Position numbers and translations under genes: made by a program. Shown piece after piece: positions 35,401 to 45,905 of a stretch of DNA of 64,000 nt. The notes below the pieces were generated by a model, which was not told the DNA's origin, did not search any database, and worked only from the letters and a program-made list of their open reading frames with translations. Every line of letters starts with the position of its first letter. Positions within the stretch are counted from its first letter, which is position 1. Origin of the DNA: Sipunculus nudus (lineage: Eukaryota > Annelida > Sipuncula > Golfingiida > Sipunculidae); NCBI GenBank assembly GCA_026874595.1, contig CM049309.1, positions 55,913,926 through 55,977,925 of the forward strand, in the 5' to 3' direction.

Positions 35401-37728
35401 CATTAGCAGCAGCATCACAATAGATGCAGCAAACGAAGTCCCACAGTCCCATAAGGGAAACTCTGCTGTGTATGTTAATATGATTATACATGCATTCATT
35501 TATTAATTATTTTATTTTTCAGATCAGATATCATTAGTTCAAGATTTGAGCTGGTTCACCCACAAAGGTTCAAGGTGAGTAACAGATTAAGTCCAGTGAT
35601 GTGCAGCATATAGTTTAGACTACTATAATGAAACCTAACCCTGTTCTATTGTCAGACATACTGCCTTTGTAGGCCTTGATATTGACATAACCACCATTTA
35701 TAACATTAAGTGTAATGATAATCTGGTCAACTGAATTATTAATTTCTGCTCCTTATGTCAAACTCCAACTCTGTGACAACTTTTTTAATATTGTCAATCT
35801 CTTGCTCATGCTCTAAGAAATTACGAAGTACCCGCAACACCTTTAAAACCACTTTCTTTTATATGATGACCAATTGTGGCCACTTATATATTTATGAATA
35901 TGCTAGCAAGGCCATGCGGAGGTTGTGGTACGGTCATTATGTAAATACTAAATTAATTTTTAGTTGAGCTGACTATAGGTCATCTGAGCTATAGGGTTCA
36001 CCCTTTTTGGTACATCTGGGGCCTGTTGCAAAAACATTTTACTGGACTTAAGCCCAGTTGGGGGCCTAAATACCATGGTTACAATTGTGACGTCATAATG
36101 GTTACCATGGTGACAAACAGAGGCCCCTGGGCTTAAGTCACCTACATGACTTAAGTCACCTTATTACAACACACCCCTGGTCTTGTCTGTTAACAAGGCG
36201 TTTGACCTAGAAACTTCTGACTTGACAGCAAGGAGGTCCTTTGTAAATCTCCTTGGATCCAAAAAAGTAGGTCACTGTGACCTACACTTTGTTAGTTACT
36301 TGCATTTTTGTGTGTTTTTAGCACTTTGAAAATCAGACTTGTGTGAGACTGGCAAACAAAAATTTTGCACTCAACCCTAAAACTAAAACATTGTGCATCA
36401 ACTGCACATATATCATTATAACCATGCAAAAAATGAAGAAAATTGGCCCAGCCAGTTCTTCAGAACTGTTGGGGACGCAATTGAAACATTGTTAAGTTTT
36501 CGGATGTTGATGTATGAAATTCATAATTAGATAAAATATCTCAGTAATGATTGCATGGAGCTTTCCAAATTCAGCAAGCTTATTGACCATGGATAGCCTT
36601 TTTAGCTGTGGAAGACTGGTGGCGTCATCTACATTTTCACTATTTTTAAGCATTTCTTTATTATATTTTTGTACCAAGAAATTACGGCTGGCCAGTTGTT
36701 AACAAGGCACAAATTATAACCACTTGACCTAGAAACTTCTTATTTTAAATTCAGGTAGAACTCTGGTAAATCTCCTTTACCTAAAATAATGTCACTGTGA
36801 CCTGTATTCTGGAAGTAACAAGTTTCTGTATGTGTTTAGCACTTAGAAAATTAGACTTGTATCAGTATTGTGGACTGCAAAACAGAAATTTTGCACCAAA
36901 CCCCAAACCTAAATCGTTGTGCATTACCTGCACATGCAACATTCTTACCGTGTAAAAAAATGAAGAAAATCTGCATAAGCAAATTCTCCAGAACTGTTGT
37001 GAACACAAATCCAAAAATTTTAACATTTCAAGCTGTTGATGTATGATATTTGTACTTAAGATAAAATATCTCATAGTTGATTTTTATGGATCTTTCTGAA
37101 ATTTGGTAAGCTTATTGATCATTAAAACTGTGGTGCTATCTACATTTACTTTATGTTTGCACATTTCTTAATTGAATTTTTTGTAATGAGAAATTATGGC
37201 TGGCAATTTGTAAAAATGGCACATATTTTAACCACTTTGCCTAGTTTCATCTTACTTCAAAGGTAGGTTCTTTGTAAATCTTCGTGCATACATTTTGCCC
37301 TTTTGTGACCTTCATTTAGCGAGTTACGCATGTTTTTACATAACAGACTGCTCTAGTCGGCTGAACATCATGACCCACTGTCACTTGTTAAATGTTTCTA
37401 TACTTCAGATAATGAAACTGGTTTGTGGAGTATAAGTATATCTTTGCACATTAAATTTGAACTTAACATACATTCATACACATGTAATGTATTATCTGTA
37501 GTACTGTATTATATATATGTACTTCTGTACTGATGACATTGTGCTTGCACTTACAGGGGTGGTGGCCCTGAGAAACTGACTGAAGAGGACACAGGTGCTG
37601 GTCAGTCATTACAGGCTGATGAATATTCATCAGCTGGGGAACTCCATCACCATCACAGCACTAAAGAACAAACAAATTTACTGGTGGAAGATGAGGACTT
37701 TCAGATTGATGACTTTGATGATGATTGA
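20451..37728 (+). CDS. RAD17: RAD17 checkpoint clamp-loader ATPase (complete, 17 coding exons)
   Basis: RAD17 replaces RFC1 in a clamp loader that places the 9-1-1 ring on damaged DNA and promotes ATR signalling in the nucleus. Coding exons: 20451-20525, 22222-22413, 22755-22829, 25653-25815, 26821-26960, 27637-27689, 28062-28187, 28576-28645, 29121-29232, 29591-29791, 32857-32942, 33389-33535, 34067-34213, 34555-34594, 34860-34940, 35523-35574, 37557-37728. All introns are GT-AG, phases agree, and the product is 643 residues (human about 670-680). Landmarks: ELWVDRHAP and LAVHKKKVTEIETWL near the N-terminus; Walker A GPAGAGKT at 123-130; Walker B region KIVLLEEF near 210-217 (the family usually has ED where this has EE); NPVAPTTLTRIL near 277; sensor-2 GGDLRGAINSLQF near 319; FRALGKVLYC; LREYSTS-like LQEYSTSVATR; PLHKPQWF; ISLVQDLSWF; acidic C-terminus. 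Exon 1 is the least certain: chosen for in-frame ATG, phase 0 and GTAAGT donor. Introns 1, 3, 10 and 16 carry mobile elements. Confidence 0.95.
20760..21076 (-). mobile_element. tRNA-derived SINE in RAD17 intron 1
   Basis: On the minus strand a tRNA-like head shows an A box (TGGTGCAATGG, 21055-21065) and a B box (GAGTTTGAATCC, 21011-21022) at normal spacing, internal RNA polymerase III promoter elements. The body follows leftward with 'cagtgaaatgggtac', 'gagtttaactccctaagtc' and 'acagaaactgggataagctc'. The left boundary is approximate. It is not a functional tRNA gene: no cloverleaf is intact and a long non-tRNA body follows. Confidence 0.8.
21110..21418. mobile_element. PIF/Harbinger-like MITE in RAD17 intron 1
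   Basis: Terminal inverted repeats of about 33 bp begin GGCAAAAAAAATAAAAA and run into GGTATGGTTCTCAGGCAC; the right end mirrors them and finishes TTTTGGCC. Both sides are flanked by TTA (21107-21109 and 21419-21421), a 3-bp target duplication of the TWA type typical of Harbinger. 309 bp, no coding capacity, TIRs nearly identical. Confidence 0.87.
21840..22040 (+). repeat. Dispersed repeat D, copy 2 (RAD17 intron 1)
   Basis: Diverged counterpart of 17862-18060. The preceding 21540-21700 has a 'gaccttcaaggtcac' phrase also seen in the repeats at 38960-39260. Confidence 0.6.
22785..23325 (+). repeat. Minisatellite derived from the RAD17 exon 3 / intron 3 junction
   Basis: The end of exon 3 (GAGACGTGGCTACAGCACTC, then TTTAGCTGCCAGAAAG|gtaggga) is followed in the intron by roughly ten degenerate ~45-bp units of the form 'agagacatggctacagca-tct-tagctgcca-aaggtaggga'. 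Clear units start near 22930, 22968, 23060, 23105 and 23205. Several keep an AAG|gtaggt or AAG|gtaaga donor, for example near 23138, 23237 and 23303. Confidence 0.85.
23404..25143 (+). repeat. Repeat family A, copy in RAD17 intron 3
   Basis: Begins TAGCTCAGCTGACT followed by AGTCATCTGAGCTATA (a 5' hairpin) and a CCGTCGTCCGG core. It ends CAGCTGAGTGCCGTGAACCATGGGTCCCTTGTT, given here as its parts CAGCTGAGTG, ATGGGTCC and CTTGTT. The interior is clearly alignable with the 30035-32739 copy ('gtagtacagccttcacttg', 'aggcagcttgccttgg'). Interior frames are not genes. Confidence 0.85.
25427..25443. repeat. Short (AT)n tract in RAD17 intron 3
   Basis: AT dinucleotide run about 200 bp before exon 4. 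Confidence 0.8.
29770..29914 (+). repeat. Three-copy tandem of the RAD17 exon 10 donor junction
   Basis: The exon end GGAAGGTGCTGTACTGTAAA, then A|gtaagtgac, is repeated twice in the intron about 55 bp apart: GGAAAGGTCCTATACTGTAA with gtgagtgatg, and GGAAAGGTGGTATACTGTAA with gtaagtgatg. All three keep a good donor at the same place. Confidence 0.9.
30035..32739 (+). repeat. Repeat family A, copy in RAD17 intron 10
   Basis: Starts TTAGCTCAGCTGACTATAAG, with AGTCATCTGAGCTATAG and a CCGTCCGTCTGTCCGG core, and ends CAGCTGAGCG, then TGACCCATGGGTCC and CTTGTT. It is a longer relative of the intron 3 copy and contains a run of about 25 C at 31026-31050. The 30.2-30.5 kb part repeats 'tgcctaatatcaaaaccact' twice. 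Confidence 0.87.
32980..33430 (+). repeat. Minisatellite derived from the RAD17 intron 11 / exon 12 junction
   Basis: The real junction is TTTGATTGACAG|GAGGTGGTAG with GAGGTCCCATATTT after it. About eight ~50-bp units precede it in the intron (starts near 32986, 33030, 33078, 33130, 33177, 33227, 33275 and 33323), each of the form 'ttgattgacaggaggtgatag-gttgtcccatcatgatatttatttga'. Five or six keep a gacag|gag or ggcag|ga acceptor. Confidence 0.88.
34758..34779 (+). repeat. (GA)n microsatellite in RAD17 intron 14
   Basis: About 11 GA repeats after a TGTGTGTGTG stretch. Confidence 0.85.
34905..35235 (+). repeat. Degenerate tandem copies of the RAD17 exon 15 donor junction
   Basis: The exon end TACAGAAATGTAACCCTACA, then TTACATGATCCAG|gtatgg, recurs in the intron. 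The best copy is TACAGAGATGTAACTGTACA followed by CTTCATGATCCAG|gtaata near 35105-35140. Weaker copies are near 34970, 35050, 35160 (TTTATCCAG|gtaagg) and 35195-35225. At least two keep a donor. Confidence 0.75.
35961..37388 (+). repeat. Repeat family A, copy in RAD17 intron 16
   Basis: Starts TTTAGTTGAGCTGACTATAG and ends AGTCGGCTGAACATCATGAC, then CCACTGTCACTTGTT. Inside, a unit of about 430 bp is repeated ('gatgtatgaaattcataatt', 'aaattttgca-caaaccc-aaac'). Confidence 0.8.
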
Positions 37729-37767
37729 CACGTTGCTCACTGAATCACATAAACACGCACAACACAG

Positions 37768-37773
37768 AATAAA
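37768..37773 (+). terminator. RAD17 poly(A) signal
   Basis: AATAAA 40 nt after the TGA stop at 37726-37728. Further AATAAA hexamers near 38294 and 38329 could support a longer 3' UTR. Confidence 0.5.
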
Positions 37774-39737
37774 ATAATGACTTTATCAGTTACACAAACA
37801 CACACACACATCACTGAACCTGTGATATGACACTGCTTATTGTGTAAGTGGACCAAGTATAAATGTTTTCACTATACAGTGAATGCTGCCATGCTGTCTT
37901 ACTTGAATCTATGGCTTAGTTCTACAGCAGGCAAATCATGGTGTCTTGTTCATGGTGCTTGTATTTATCCCTGGAACTACCATGCACTTTGATGTCATTG
38001 GGGGAAAAAATAATTATCATTGATAATTACCATTTATCATTTAAGCAGTAATTTATATTTAAATTCCACAAACACTCTGGTAAATTACTAAATATCTATG
38101 TTTTATGTTTAATAGATTTAACTGCCCAGAGATACTGGTCAAATTACAAAGCATATGAATTAAGGAAATTTCCTCTTTTTAAATTAAGTTCAGTGGTAGG
38201 TCTCAGTTAAGCCTTTTATCCAACAATGCATGATGTACAAAATTTAGTTTATTTATCTGAAACAATTATCATGTTATTTATTTTGTTTAAACAGTAAATA
38301 AACCATAGTCTTTATGAGGATTAGTGAAATAAAGGCATCTCAAAGTGAACAAGATTTGTCAGTAGACATAGATGTGCAAGATTTAATGGTTCCAGTGTTT
38401 AAGTGTCTTTCATCCTGTATGTATCACGTGTGTAAGCAGAAATACAGTTGGCTTCATCCCACAAATGAATAAATGAAAAAATATCATATTTGCAGGATCA
38501 CACCTACTGAGATGTTGAATTATCTATAAACAATACATTAATTACTGTATGTGCAATATGTACATGTTTCATAGAAACATCAGCCCCCTGATAAGATGTT
38601 ACATAGGGATGTCTACTGGGAAACATATATTACGTCCTCAGGATCGATCTCAATTTCTCTGTGCACTGAAACCAGTTAGTCTCATTCCCAGATAATATGG
38701 ACGGTATAACAGGATCTAAACAGAACTCATTTTTCTTAAGGAAACGTTATATTGAAAAAAGTTCCAAATCTGCACATACCAGTGACAGGAATTATGTCTA
38801 CCCTCTCATGGGGGAGACGTATAGTATTTGGTCTGGTGTCCTCATCATCCGCATGTGGCGACATCTGTGTAATTTCTTGTGAATGCAATAACTTTTGAAC
38901 CACTCAACATTTTTAATTAAATTTGAAATTTAAATTGTTTCTACCATTATATCAGACAAGTTTGAAAACTGGTGACCTTGACCTTTATTATCAGGGTCAA
39001 ATAGGCTTAAATAATTTATTGTGAACCCCTTAACTTTTGAAGTATCTCATGTTTTTTCTCAAATTTGAGACACTTATTGTATTAACCAAGTTCATTGAAG
39101 AGTTTGGAAACTGGTGACCTTGACCTGTATCTCCAAGGTCCAATCAGCTATTACTTTGGAACAACTCAATTTATTTTCATGAAGTTTGACTTGTGAAATG
39201 TTTCAACCAAAATTTCAGAAGTGTTAAAAAAATGGGTGACTTTGATCATCTTCAAGGTCAAATCAGCTGAAGTAGAAATTAATTGTGAAGGCCGTGACAT
39301 TTTAAGTAGTAGGTACATTTTGCCTCAAATTTGGGGATGTGAGGCCGATAGGGAGGGGACACATTTTTTTTGGCATTGCAAAAACAACCTCATTCTAGTT
39401 TCTAGTTTCTTGTGTTTTAGAAAATTTAATCATTAGACCAAGTGAAATTATTCGAGGGGTGGAGCACTGGATGCGACCGGGGTGGGGAGGGCATGGCCCA
39501 TTGACGCTCCCCTTGGCTACGCCCCTGAATCAGGAGCTGATACTGGGCCTATGGGAAATTAGCTTGTCTCCCCCTACCACCCATCCAGCCTTTCAAATAC
39601 ATGTGCATACAAAAAATACTTTCGACCATACATCTAGTAGATTTTTATGTGATGTCAGTTTGTTTTCAAATTATTGCACTGTACCCAATGAGTCACTTAT
39701 TTGTGAGACACTGGGAGAGTCAGCCAGGATCATAATT
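37774..39737. other. RAD17 3' flank; no gene, short tandem repeats at 38960-39260
   Basis: AT-rich, probably partly 3' UTR. Three ~120-bp degenerate units at 38960-39260 share 'aactggtgaccttgacct' and 'aaggtcaaatcagct'. No exon-like sequence. Confidence 0.5.
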
Positions 39738-40877
39738 TTTAGCTCAGCCGACTAAATCATCTGAGCTAAATCGATCACCCTTTGTCATGCGTCCTTCCGG
39801 CCATTATAAAGGCAAAAATTGTAACTGTTAGACCTAGAAACTTCTAACTGTACACCAAGGAAGGTCCTAGGCAAATCTCCTTGAAACCTTAAATTAGGTC
39901 CTGGTGAATTATGTTCTGCGACCTATGCTCCGAAAACATGATCTGAACAACCAGACAGTCAGATGGAGCATAAATTGTATCCATTAGGCCTAGAATCCTA
40001 TAACGTTATATTCAGGGAGGTTCTGGGCAAATGTTGCTGGAAACATGAAATGAGGTCACCTTTAACTAAATTCCGCTACCTGTAGGAAAAAGATGTCATA
40101 TGAGCACCCTAAATGTCAGCTGCGTGCAAATTGTATCTTGTAGGCCTAGAATCTGCTAATGCAACATCCAGAAAGATTCTGGCAAATCTCCTTGGAAACC
40201 TGAAATTAGGTCATGGTGACCTATATCCTGCGACCCAATGGCCGAAAACATGATTTTGAGCAGTCAGACGGGGCACAAATTGTATCCATCAGTCCTAGAA
40301 TCTTCTAATGTAGGCTAACATTCTGGGAGGTCATGGATAAATGTCCTTGGAAACATGAAATAAAGTCACTGTGACCTATATTCTGCAAGCTATATGCAAA
40401 AGATATTTAACTGTTTGACCTAGCACATTCTGTTTTAAAATCCAGGGAGGTCCTTTGCAGGTGTCCATTGGATCTTGAAATTGGGTCACTGTGACATATT
40501 CTGTGAGCTATAGGAAAAAAACATGATTTTAATTCTGTGAAAATCACTGAGATGGGCACAAATATAGCGGTTGGACCTAGAACCTTCTAACTTAAAATTC
40601 AAGGAGATCTCGGGCAAATCTACTTCACCACCTGAGATTAGCTCATTACACCCTTTATTCTGTGAGGTACAAGCAAAACCCAATTTTGAACACTGCACTA
40701 GATAGTAAACTTTGCCATAATTTTTAATGTTGGTTCCAGAAACGTTATTGTATTGTCTCCTTCGACAACCAAAATATGGTCACTGTGACTAAATTCTGTG
40801 AGCTATGTGACAGAGTATGATTTTAGCTCCCTATTAGGCACAAAAGGTAGCAGTTGGGCTAGAAACTTCTAATTGTA

Positions 40878-42888
40878 TCCGCCAAAACGAAGTTTTGCGG
40901 ATACTATGTTTTTGACCGGGTTCCGCCGCCGCCGCGTTCGTTTCCGGAGAACTCCTCTGAGACTACTGGACAGATTTTTCCGAAACTTACACAAATTATC
41001 GGGTCACATGTGAACTGGTGCCTAACCAAGTGACCTTGACCTCTGACCTTTCGTCTCTGCCCAGTGTCCGTTTGTGCGTCTGTTTCCACACATAAACCCA
41101 TATATCTCGGGAACCGTTTGACCGATCCGGAAAAATTTTTTACACAAATGTAGCCCTGGGATAGCTTTATAACATACACAACAAAAGGTGGTGCCACCTG
41201 CAACCATTTTTGCACAGTGTCCATCTGTTCATCTGCCTGGGGTTAAAATCACTCATATCCCTGCAGTGGTTTGACTAATTCACCTAAAATTCGGCATGCG
41301 TATACATCCTAGATAGCTTTCTCGATTTTATGACAGGTGGCGCCACCTACATTCACGTTAACGCTCCACACATAAACCCACATATCTCGGGAACCGTTTG
41401 ACCGACCCGGAAAAAAATTTTACACAAATGTAGCCCTGGGATAGCTTTATAACATACACAACAAAAGGTGGCGCCACCTGCAACCATGTTTGCACAGTGT
41501 CCATCTGTTCATCTGCCTGGGGTTAAAATCACTCATATCTCTGCAGTGGTTTGACTAATTCACATAAAATTCGGCATGTGTATACATCCTAGATAGCTTT
41601 CTCGATTTTATGACAGGTGGCGCCACCTACATTCACGTTAACGCTCCACACATAAACCCTTATATCTCGGGAACCGTTTGACCGATCCGGAAAAATTTTT
41701 TACACAAATGTAGCCCTGGGAATGCTTTATAACATACACAACAAAAGGTGGCGCCACCTGCAACCATGTTTGCACAGTGTCCATTTGTTCATCTGCCTGG
41801 GGTTAAAATCACTCATATCTCTGCAGTGGTTTGACTAATCCACCTAAAAATCAGCATGCGTATACATCCTAGATAGCTTTCTCGATTTTATGACAGGTGG
41901 CGCCACCTACATTCACGTTAACGCTCCACACATAAGCCCATATATCTCTGGAACCGGTTGACCGATCCGGAAAAAAATTTTACACAAATGTAGCCCTGGG
42001 ATAGCTTTATAACATACACAACAAAAGGCAGCGCCACCTGCAACCATGTTTGCACAGTGTCCATCTGTTCATCTGCCTGGGGTTAAAATCACTCATATCT
42101 CTGCAGTGGTTTGACTAATTCACCTAAAATTTGGCATGCGTATACATCCTAGATAGCTTTCTCGATTTTATGACAGGTGGCGCCACCTACATTCACATTA
42201 ATGCTGCAGACATCCAAGCTCATATCTCGGGAACCGTTTGACCAATCAGGAAAAAAAAATTACACAAATGTAGCCCTTGGATAGCTTAATAACATTCACA
42301 AAAATGGTGAAGTCACCTGCAGCCATTTTTACACAGCGTCCATCTGTTTGTCTGCCTTTGGTTAAAATCACTCATATCCCTGCAGTGGTTTGACCAAATT
42401 CCCTGAAATTCAGCATGCTTATACATCCCGCATAGCTTTCTTGATTTTATGACAGGTGGTGCCACCTACATTCACATTCATGCTGTAGACATCCATGCTT
42501 ATATCTCCGGACTCATTCAACCAATCAGGAAATTTTTTTTACACAAATGAAGCCCTTGGATAGCTTTAAAACATACACAAAAATGGTGGCGCAACCTGCA
42601 GCCATTTTTGCACAGCGTCCATCTGTTTGTCTGCTGTGGGATAAAATCACTCATATCTCTACAGTGGTTTGACTTTTCAACATCAAATTTTGCTTGTGTA
42701 TATATCTTGGATAGTTTCAAATAACAGGTGGTGCCACCTACAATCATGTTTATGTGGCAGAGATCCATTCTAATATTTAACACATGTAACTCTATATCCC
42801 CTTGCCACTCAATCCATGCCTTACTTCACCCGTCCTTCTCTGATTTTGGCGGATACACGTAGTCGCTTGTCGACTACCCGTATTCTAG
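40878..42888 (+). mobile_element. Non-autonomous Helitron with canonical ends
   Basis: Begins TC immediately after an A (40877) and ends CTAG (42885-42888) immediately before a T, the canonical Helitron target. A perfect 7-bp stem hairpin (GTAGTCG, 5-nt loop, CGACTAC; 42859-42877) sits 7 nt before CTAG. The 5' end also folds (TCCGC-CAAAAC / GTTTTG-CGGA), and TTTTGGCGGATACA at 42844-42857 is the inverted form of the start. No target duplication, as expected for rolling-circle insertion. There is no Rep/helicase frame; the interior is 280-bp satellite. Confidence 0.88.
41091..42770 (+). repeat. Satellite of six 280-bp units inside the Helitron
   Basis: Landmark 'cataaaccca' (or derivative) occurs at 41091, 41371, 41651, 41931, 42211 and 42491, exactly 280 bp apart. 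Each unit holds two AGGTGGCGCCACCT palindromes alternately about 130 and 150 bp apart, so the unit is an old dimer. The first four units are nearly identical; the last two have diverged. Confidence 0.93.
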
Positions 42889-43527
42889 TTTTAATGAAGA
42901 TCCAGGGAGGGCCCTGATAATCTTATTAGTAACCCTAAATAAGGTCATTGTGACTCATATTCTGTGAGCATTTAGCAACTGATTATTTGGACTGACATAA
43001 TATATTGTAGCAGTTTGACATAGAACATAACATCTAGCGAGTTCTTGGTAAAACCTTCTTGGAAACCCTTAATAAGGTTGCTGTATCCTATTTTCTAAGA
43101 CTTATGGTCAAAACGCCTGATTTTGAGCTCTCTGGAGGTCATTCTATCCATTGTTCAAGGTTCCCTAACAAATATTTTCAACAGATCATAACATTAATAA
43201 TTAATACATGCATCGGCTGTATGTCAGATTAAGCTGAGCGTTATGGTCCATGGGCCACTTGTTAAAATTCATGTTGCCTGTATCAGCCAGGCCAGACTGT
43301 AATGCATGCTTGATAACAAATAACTATAAGCAATTATTAATGAATTCATTCACCACCAGGTATTACGTCTACTATCTTGTTCGGGGGGGGGGGGGGGTTA
43401 AGCACTGCCTGAAGCACAATATGATGAAAGAACCTAAAAGTAAACATTAAAGTTAACGATATGCAATAAAGAAACATGCTTACAGCATGATACACCAATA
43501 GATCACCAGTTAAGAGATTTTTAGCCA

Positions 43528-45897
43528 ACCTGCGAGCTTACGCAGTGGTGTGCGTCGTCAGTCGTCTGTATGTTAACCCATACTATCTCAAATCGGCAGG
43601 AGCTATCATCACTAAATTTTATGAAAATAAAAAATCAGTCATCTAAAAAACTTTCGGATTTTGCTTATTATTATTATTATTTTTTTGCTATCTGCATTTA
43701 CTTAGATTTTATAGGGGAAACGTGAAAAAAAATTATAAATCTTCTCCGAAACTGTCCAGCCGAATTGTTGAAAATTTCACAGGAATAATCTCTGAAACAA
43801 TCTCTCTCAAGTTTGTTCGAATGGTTCCAGTTCAGTGAATTATAGCCGAGGTACAGGAAGCTGAACTTAGTCATTTGGCCAAAAATGAATACTTCAATAA
43901 CAATATCAGAAACGGCTGTAGCTATCTTCAAATTTATGCAAATGTTGGTCACATGACTCATATATGTATTTGAGGTATTGGTGGCGCCACCTGCATCAAA
44001 CTTTTTGTACGAGGATCATCGGTCATTTGAACATTAACTAATAATTTCTCAGGAAAAGCAGGAACTAGCAACCCCAAAATTTATGCAAAAATTTGTCACA
44101 TATCAAATGTTGTGGGATTGAGTGTTTTAAGGCACCACCTGCATTAACTCATATTTTATGGGAAAAAAGCTATAAAACCTTTGAAAATCTTCTCTGAAAT
44201 AAATCAGACAAATGGTTCAATGTTTCACAGAAATGATCCCAGAGATAAGCTCTCTCACTTTTGTTCAAATGGTTTGGGTGTGATGAATTTTGGCAGAGTT
44301 ACAGGTATTTGAACTTAATCATTTGGACAATTAAGCATATTCTAACATAACAATCTCAGAAACGACAGGAGCTAGCATCACCAAGTTTTGTGCAAATGTT
44401 GGTCACATGACTCAATATTTGAAATTGAGATTTTTGTGGCGCCACCAACATCGACCAGTTTTTTACGGGCAAAAACCTTGTAATTTTAGCCTCTTTCAGC
44501 TTAAAAATGTATGATGATGAAAATGCCTAGCTGAACGAATTAATAATTTTTCCCAAGAATTATCCTAGATTAGGGTTCTTTCAATTGTTTAAGATTAGAT
44601 TTGGTTCATTGAATTTTGGTAGAGTCATAAAAAGCTGAAGTTGGTCTTGTGGCCATTAGTAAGCCTATTTGAAACTGAAGGCTGTAATAGTCTTCTTCTG
44701 CAAAACTGTTGTTTCAACTTCTGTAACACTGCAAAAAAAAATTATTCTTAGGTTCAAGCTTGCTTAAATGATTTTTGGCAGAATTATTGGACCTTTAACA
44801 ATGAAAGAACTGTGAGATACTTTGATAAACAAAGCAAGTAGATTTATTGTGTTAACAAACTGAGCTCTTTGAGTATATTAGCAGAGCTGTACAGGCAACA
44901 TAAATAACTGGTTCCATATCCAGCTCAAGTGTAAGTCAACCCATGAATAAAATATATTTTAATTTTGATTTTGCTTACAAAAGGCATCTATTATTAATCC
45001 CAACATTTTGATGATTTAAAATCTCATGAATATGTCAGCTTGAAAATGCATTTTAGCCAAAGTCTTTCAGTATGTGTAAACAGTTTTACCAGCAGGCCAA
45101 GATTGTGTCTGTATCTATAAATAGTTATGCAGACTATTTCAATGTTTCAGTCTGTTTCTGTTTATAGCTTTGATAGACTGCCAACTGTATCAGATAAGGC
45201 AACAGGTCAAGAGTTCAGTCAGTACAGCCATGTGCAGGTTAAGAGTTCACTCAGTGCAGTAGCTGCAGCTGGCTATTTGTTCCGGTTCACTCGGGGAAAC
45301 TGCCTGCCTCAGCTGAGCGTGGTCAGCCCAGTGCACCTGACTCAAGAAACGTTTGATGTATTGGCCTAAAAGTTCGACTTGTCCATGCATCTTTGATGGC
45401 TATCGCGAACACAAGACTGGTGTCGCCACCTACAATAATTTTTGTATAGTGTCCCTGCTTATTTTTCAGGAAGGATTTTATATATAATCCTGAAACTAGG
45501 CATATTTATACATCTCAGATAGCAACGTCATATACAAGACTTGTGGCGCCACCTACAATTGTTTGTGTTTCATACGTCTGTGCACATAGCTAAAGAGTAT
45601 CTACCTGAAATTTTATATGTCCATACGTCTTCAATGGCTTTCTCGTAAAAAAGACTGATGACGCCACACTATAATTTTTGTAGTGTACATCCATGCCATT
45701 CTCGGGAGTGACGTTTGTGTAATTGGTGCTTGAAACTCGAGTTAAAAATGTTTAGTACTTGCATTGTACATGTGCATATCACACGTTCTTGAAAATTAAT
45801 CAAGAAATGTCAAAATAATGGTCAATCATGTTATCATGGAAGCATTACATCTGATGTATATCCCATTGCACAGGTTCACATTAGGCCTGTAGGTCTT
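43528..45897 (+). repeat. Repeat family B, plus-strand copy
   Basis: Starts TTTTTAGCCAACCTGCGAGC followed by TTACGCAGTGGTG (5' hairpin CTGCG...CGCAG) and a GTCGTCAGTCGTCTG core. It ends GCACAGGTTCACATTAGGCC, then TGTAGGTCTTGTT. The terminal AACCTG(C/T)G and CGCACAGGTT-type motifs are inverted relative to each other. The interior has ~400-bp units with 'gtcacatgactca' and TGGCGCCACC, and ~130-bp units near 45400-45700. Confidence 0.75.
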
Positions 45898-45905
45898 GTT
45901 ATATT

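Larger units (their letters stand above)
39738..43262 (+). repeat. Repeat family A copy, interrupted by a Helitron
   Basis: Starts TTTTTAGCTCAGCCGACT with an ATCATCTGAGCT hairpin arm and ends AAGCTGAGCG, then the imperfect palindrome ATGGTCCATGGGCCA and CTTGTT. Interior units repeat 'gacctagaa-cttctaa' and 'ggtcactgtgaccta'. A separate element of 2011 bp is inserted at 40878-42888; without it this copy is about 1.5 kb. Confidence 0.83.
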
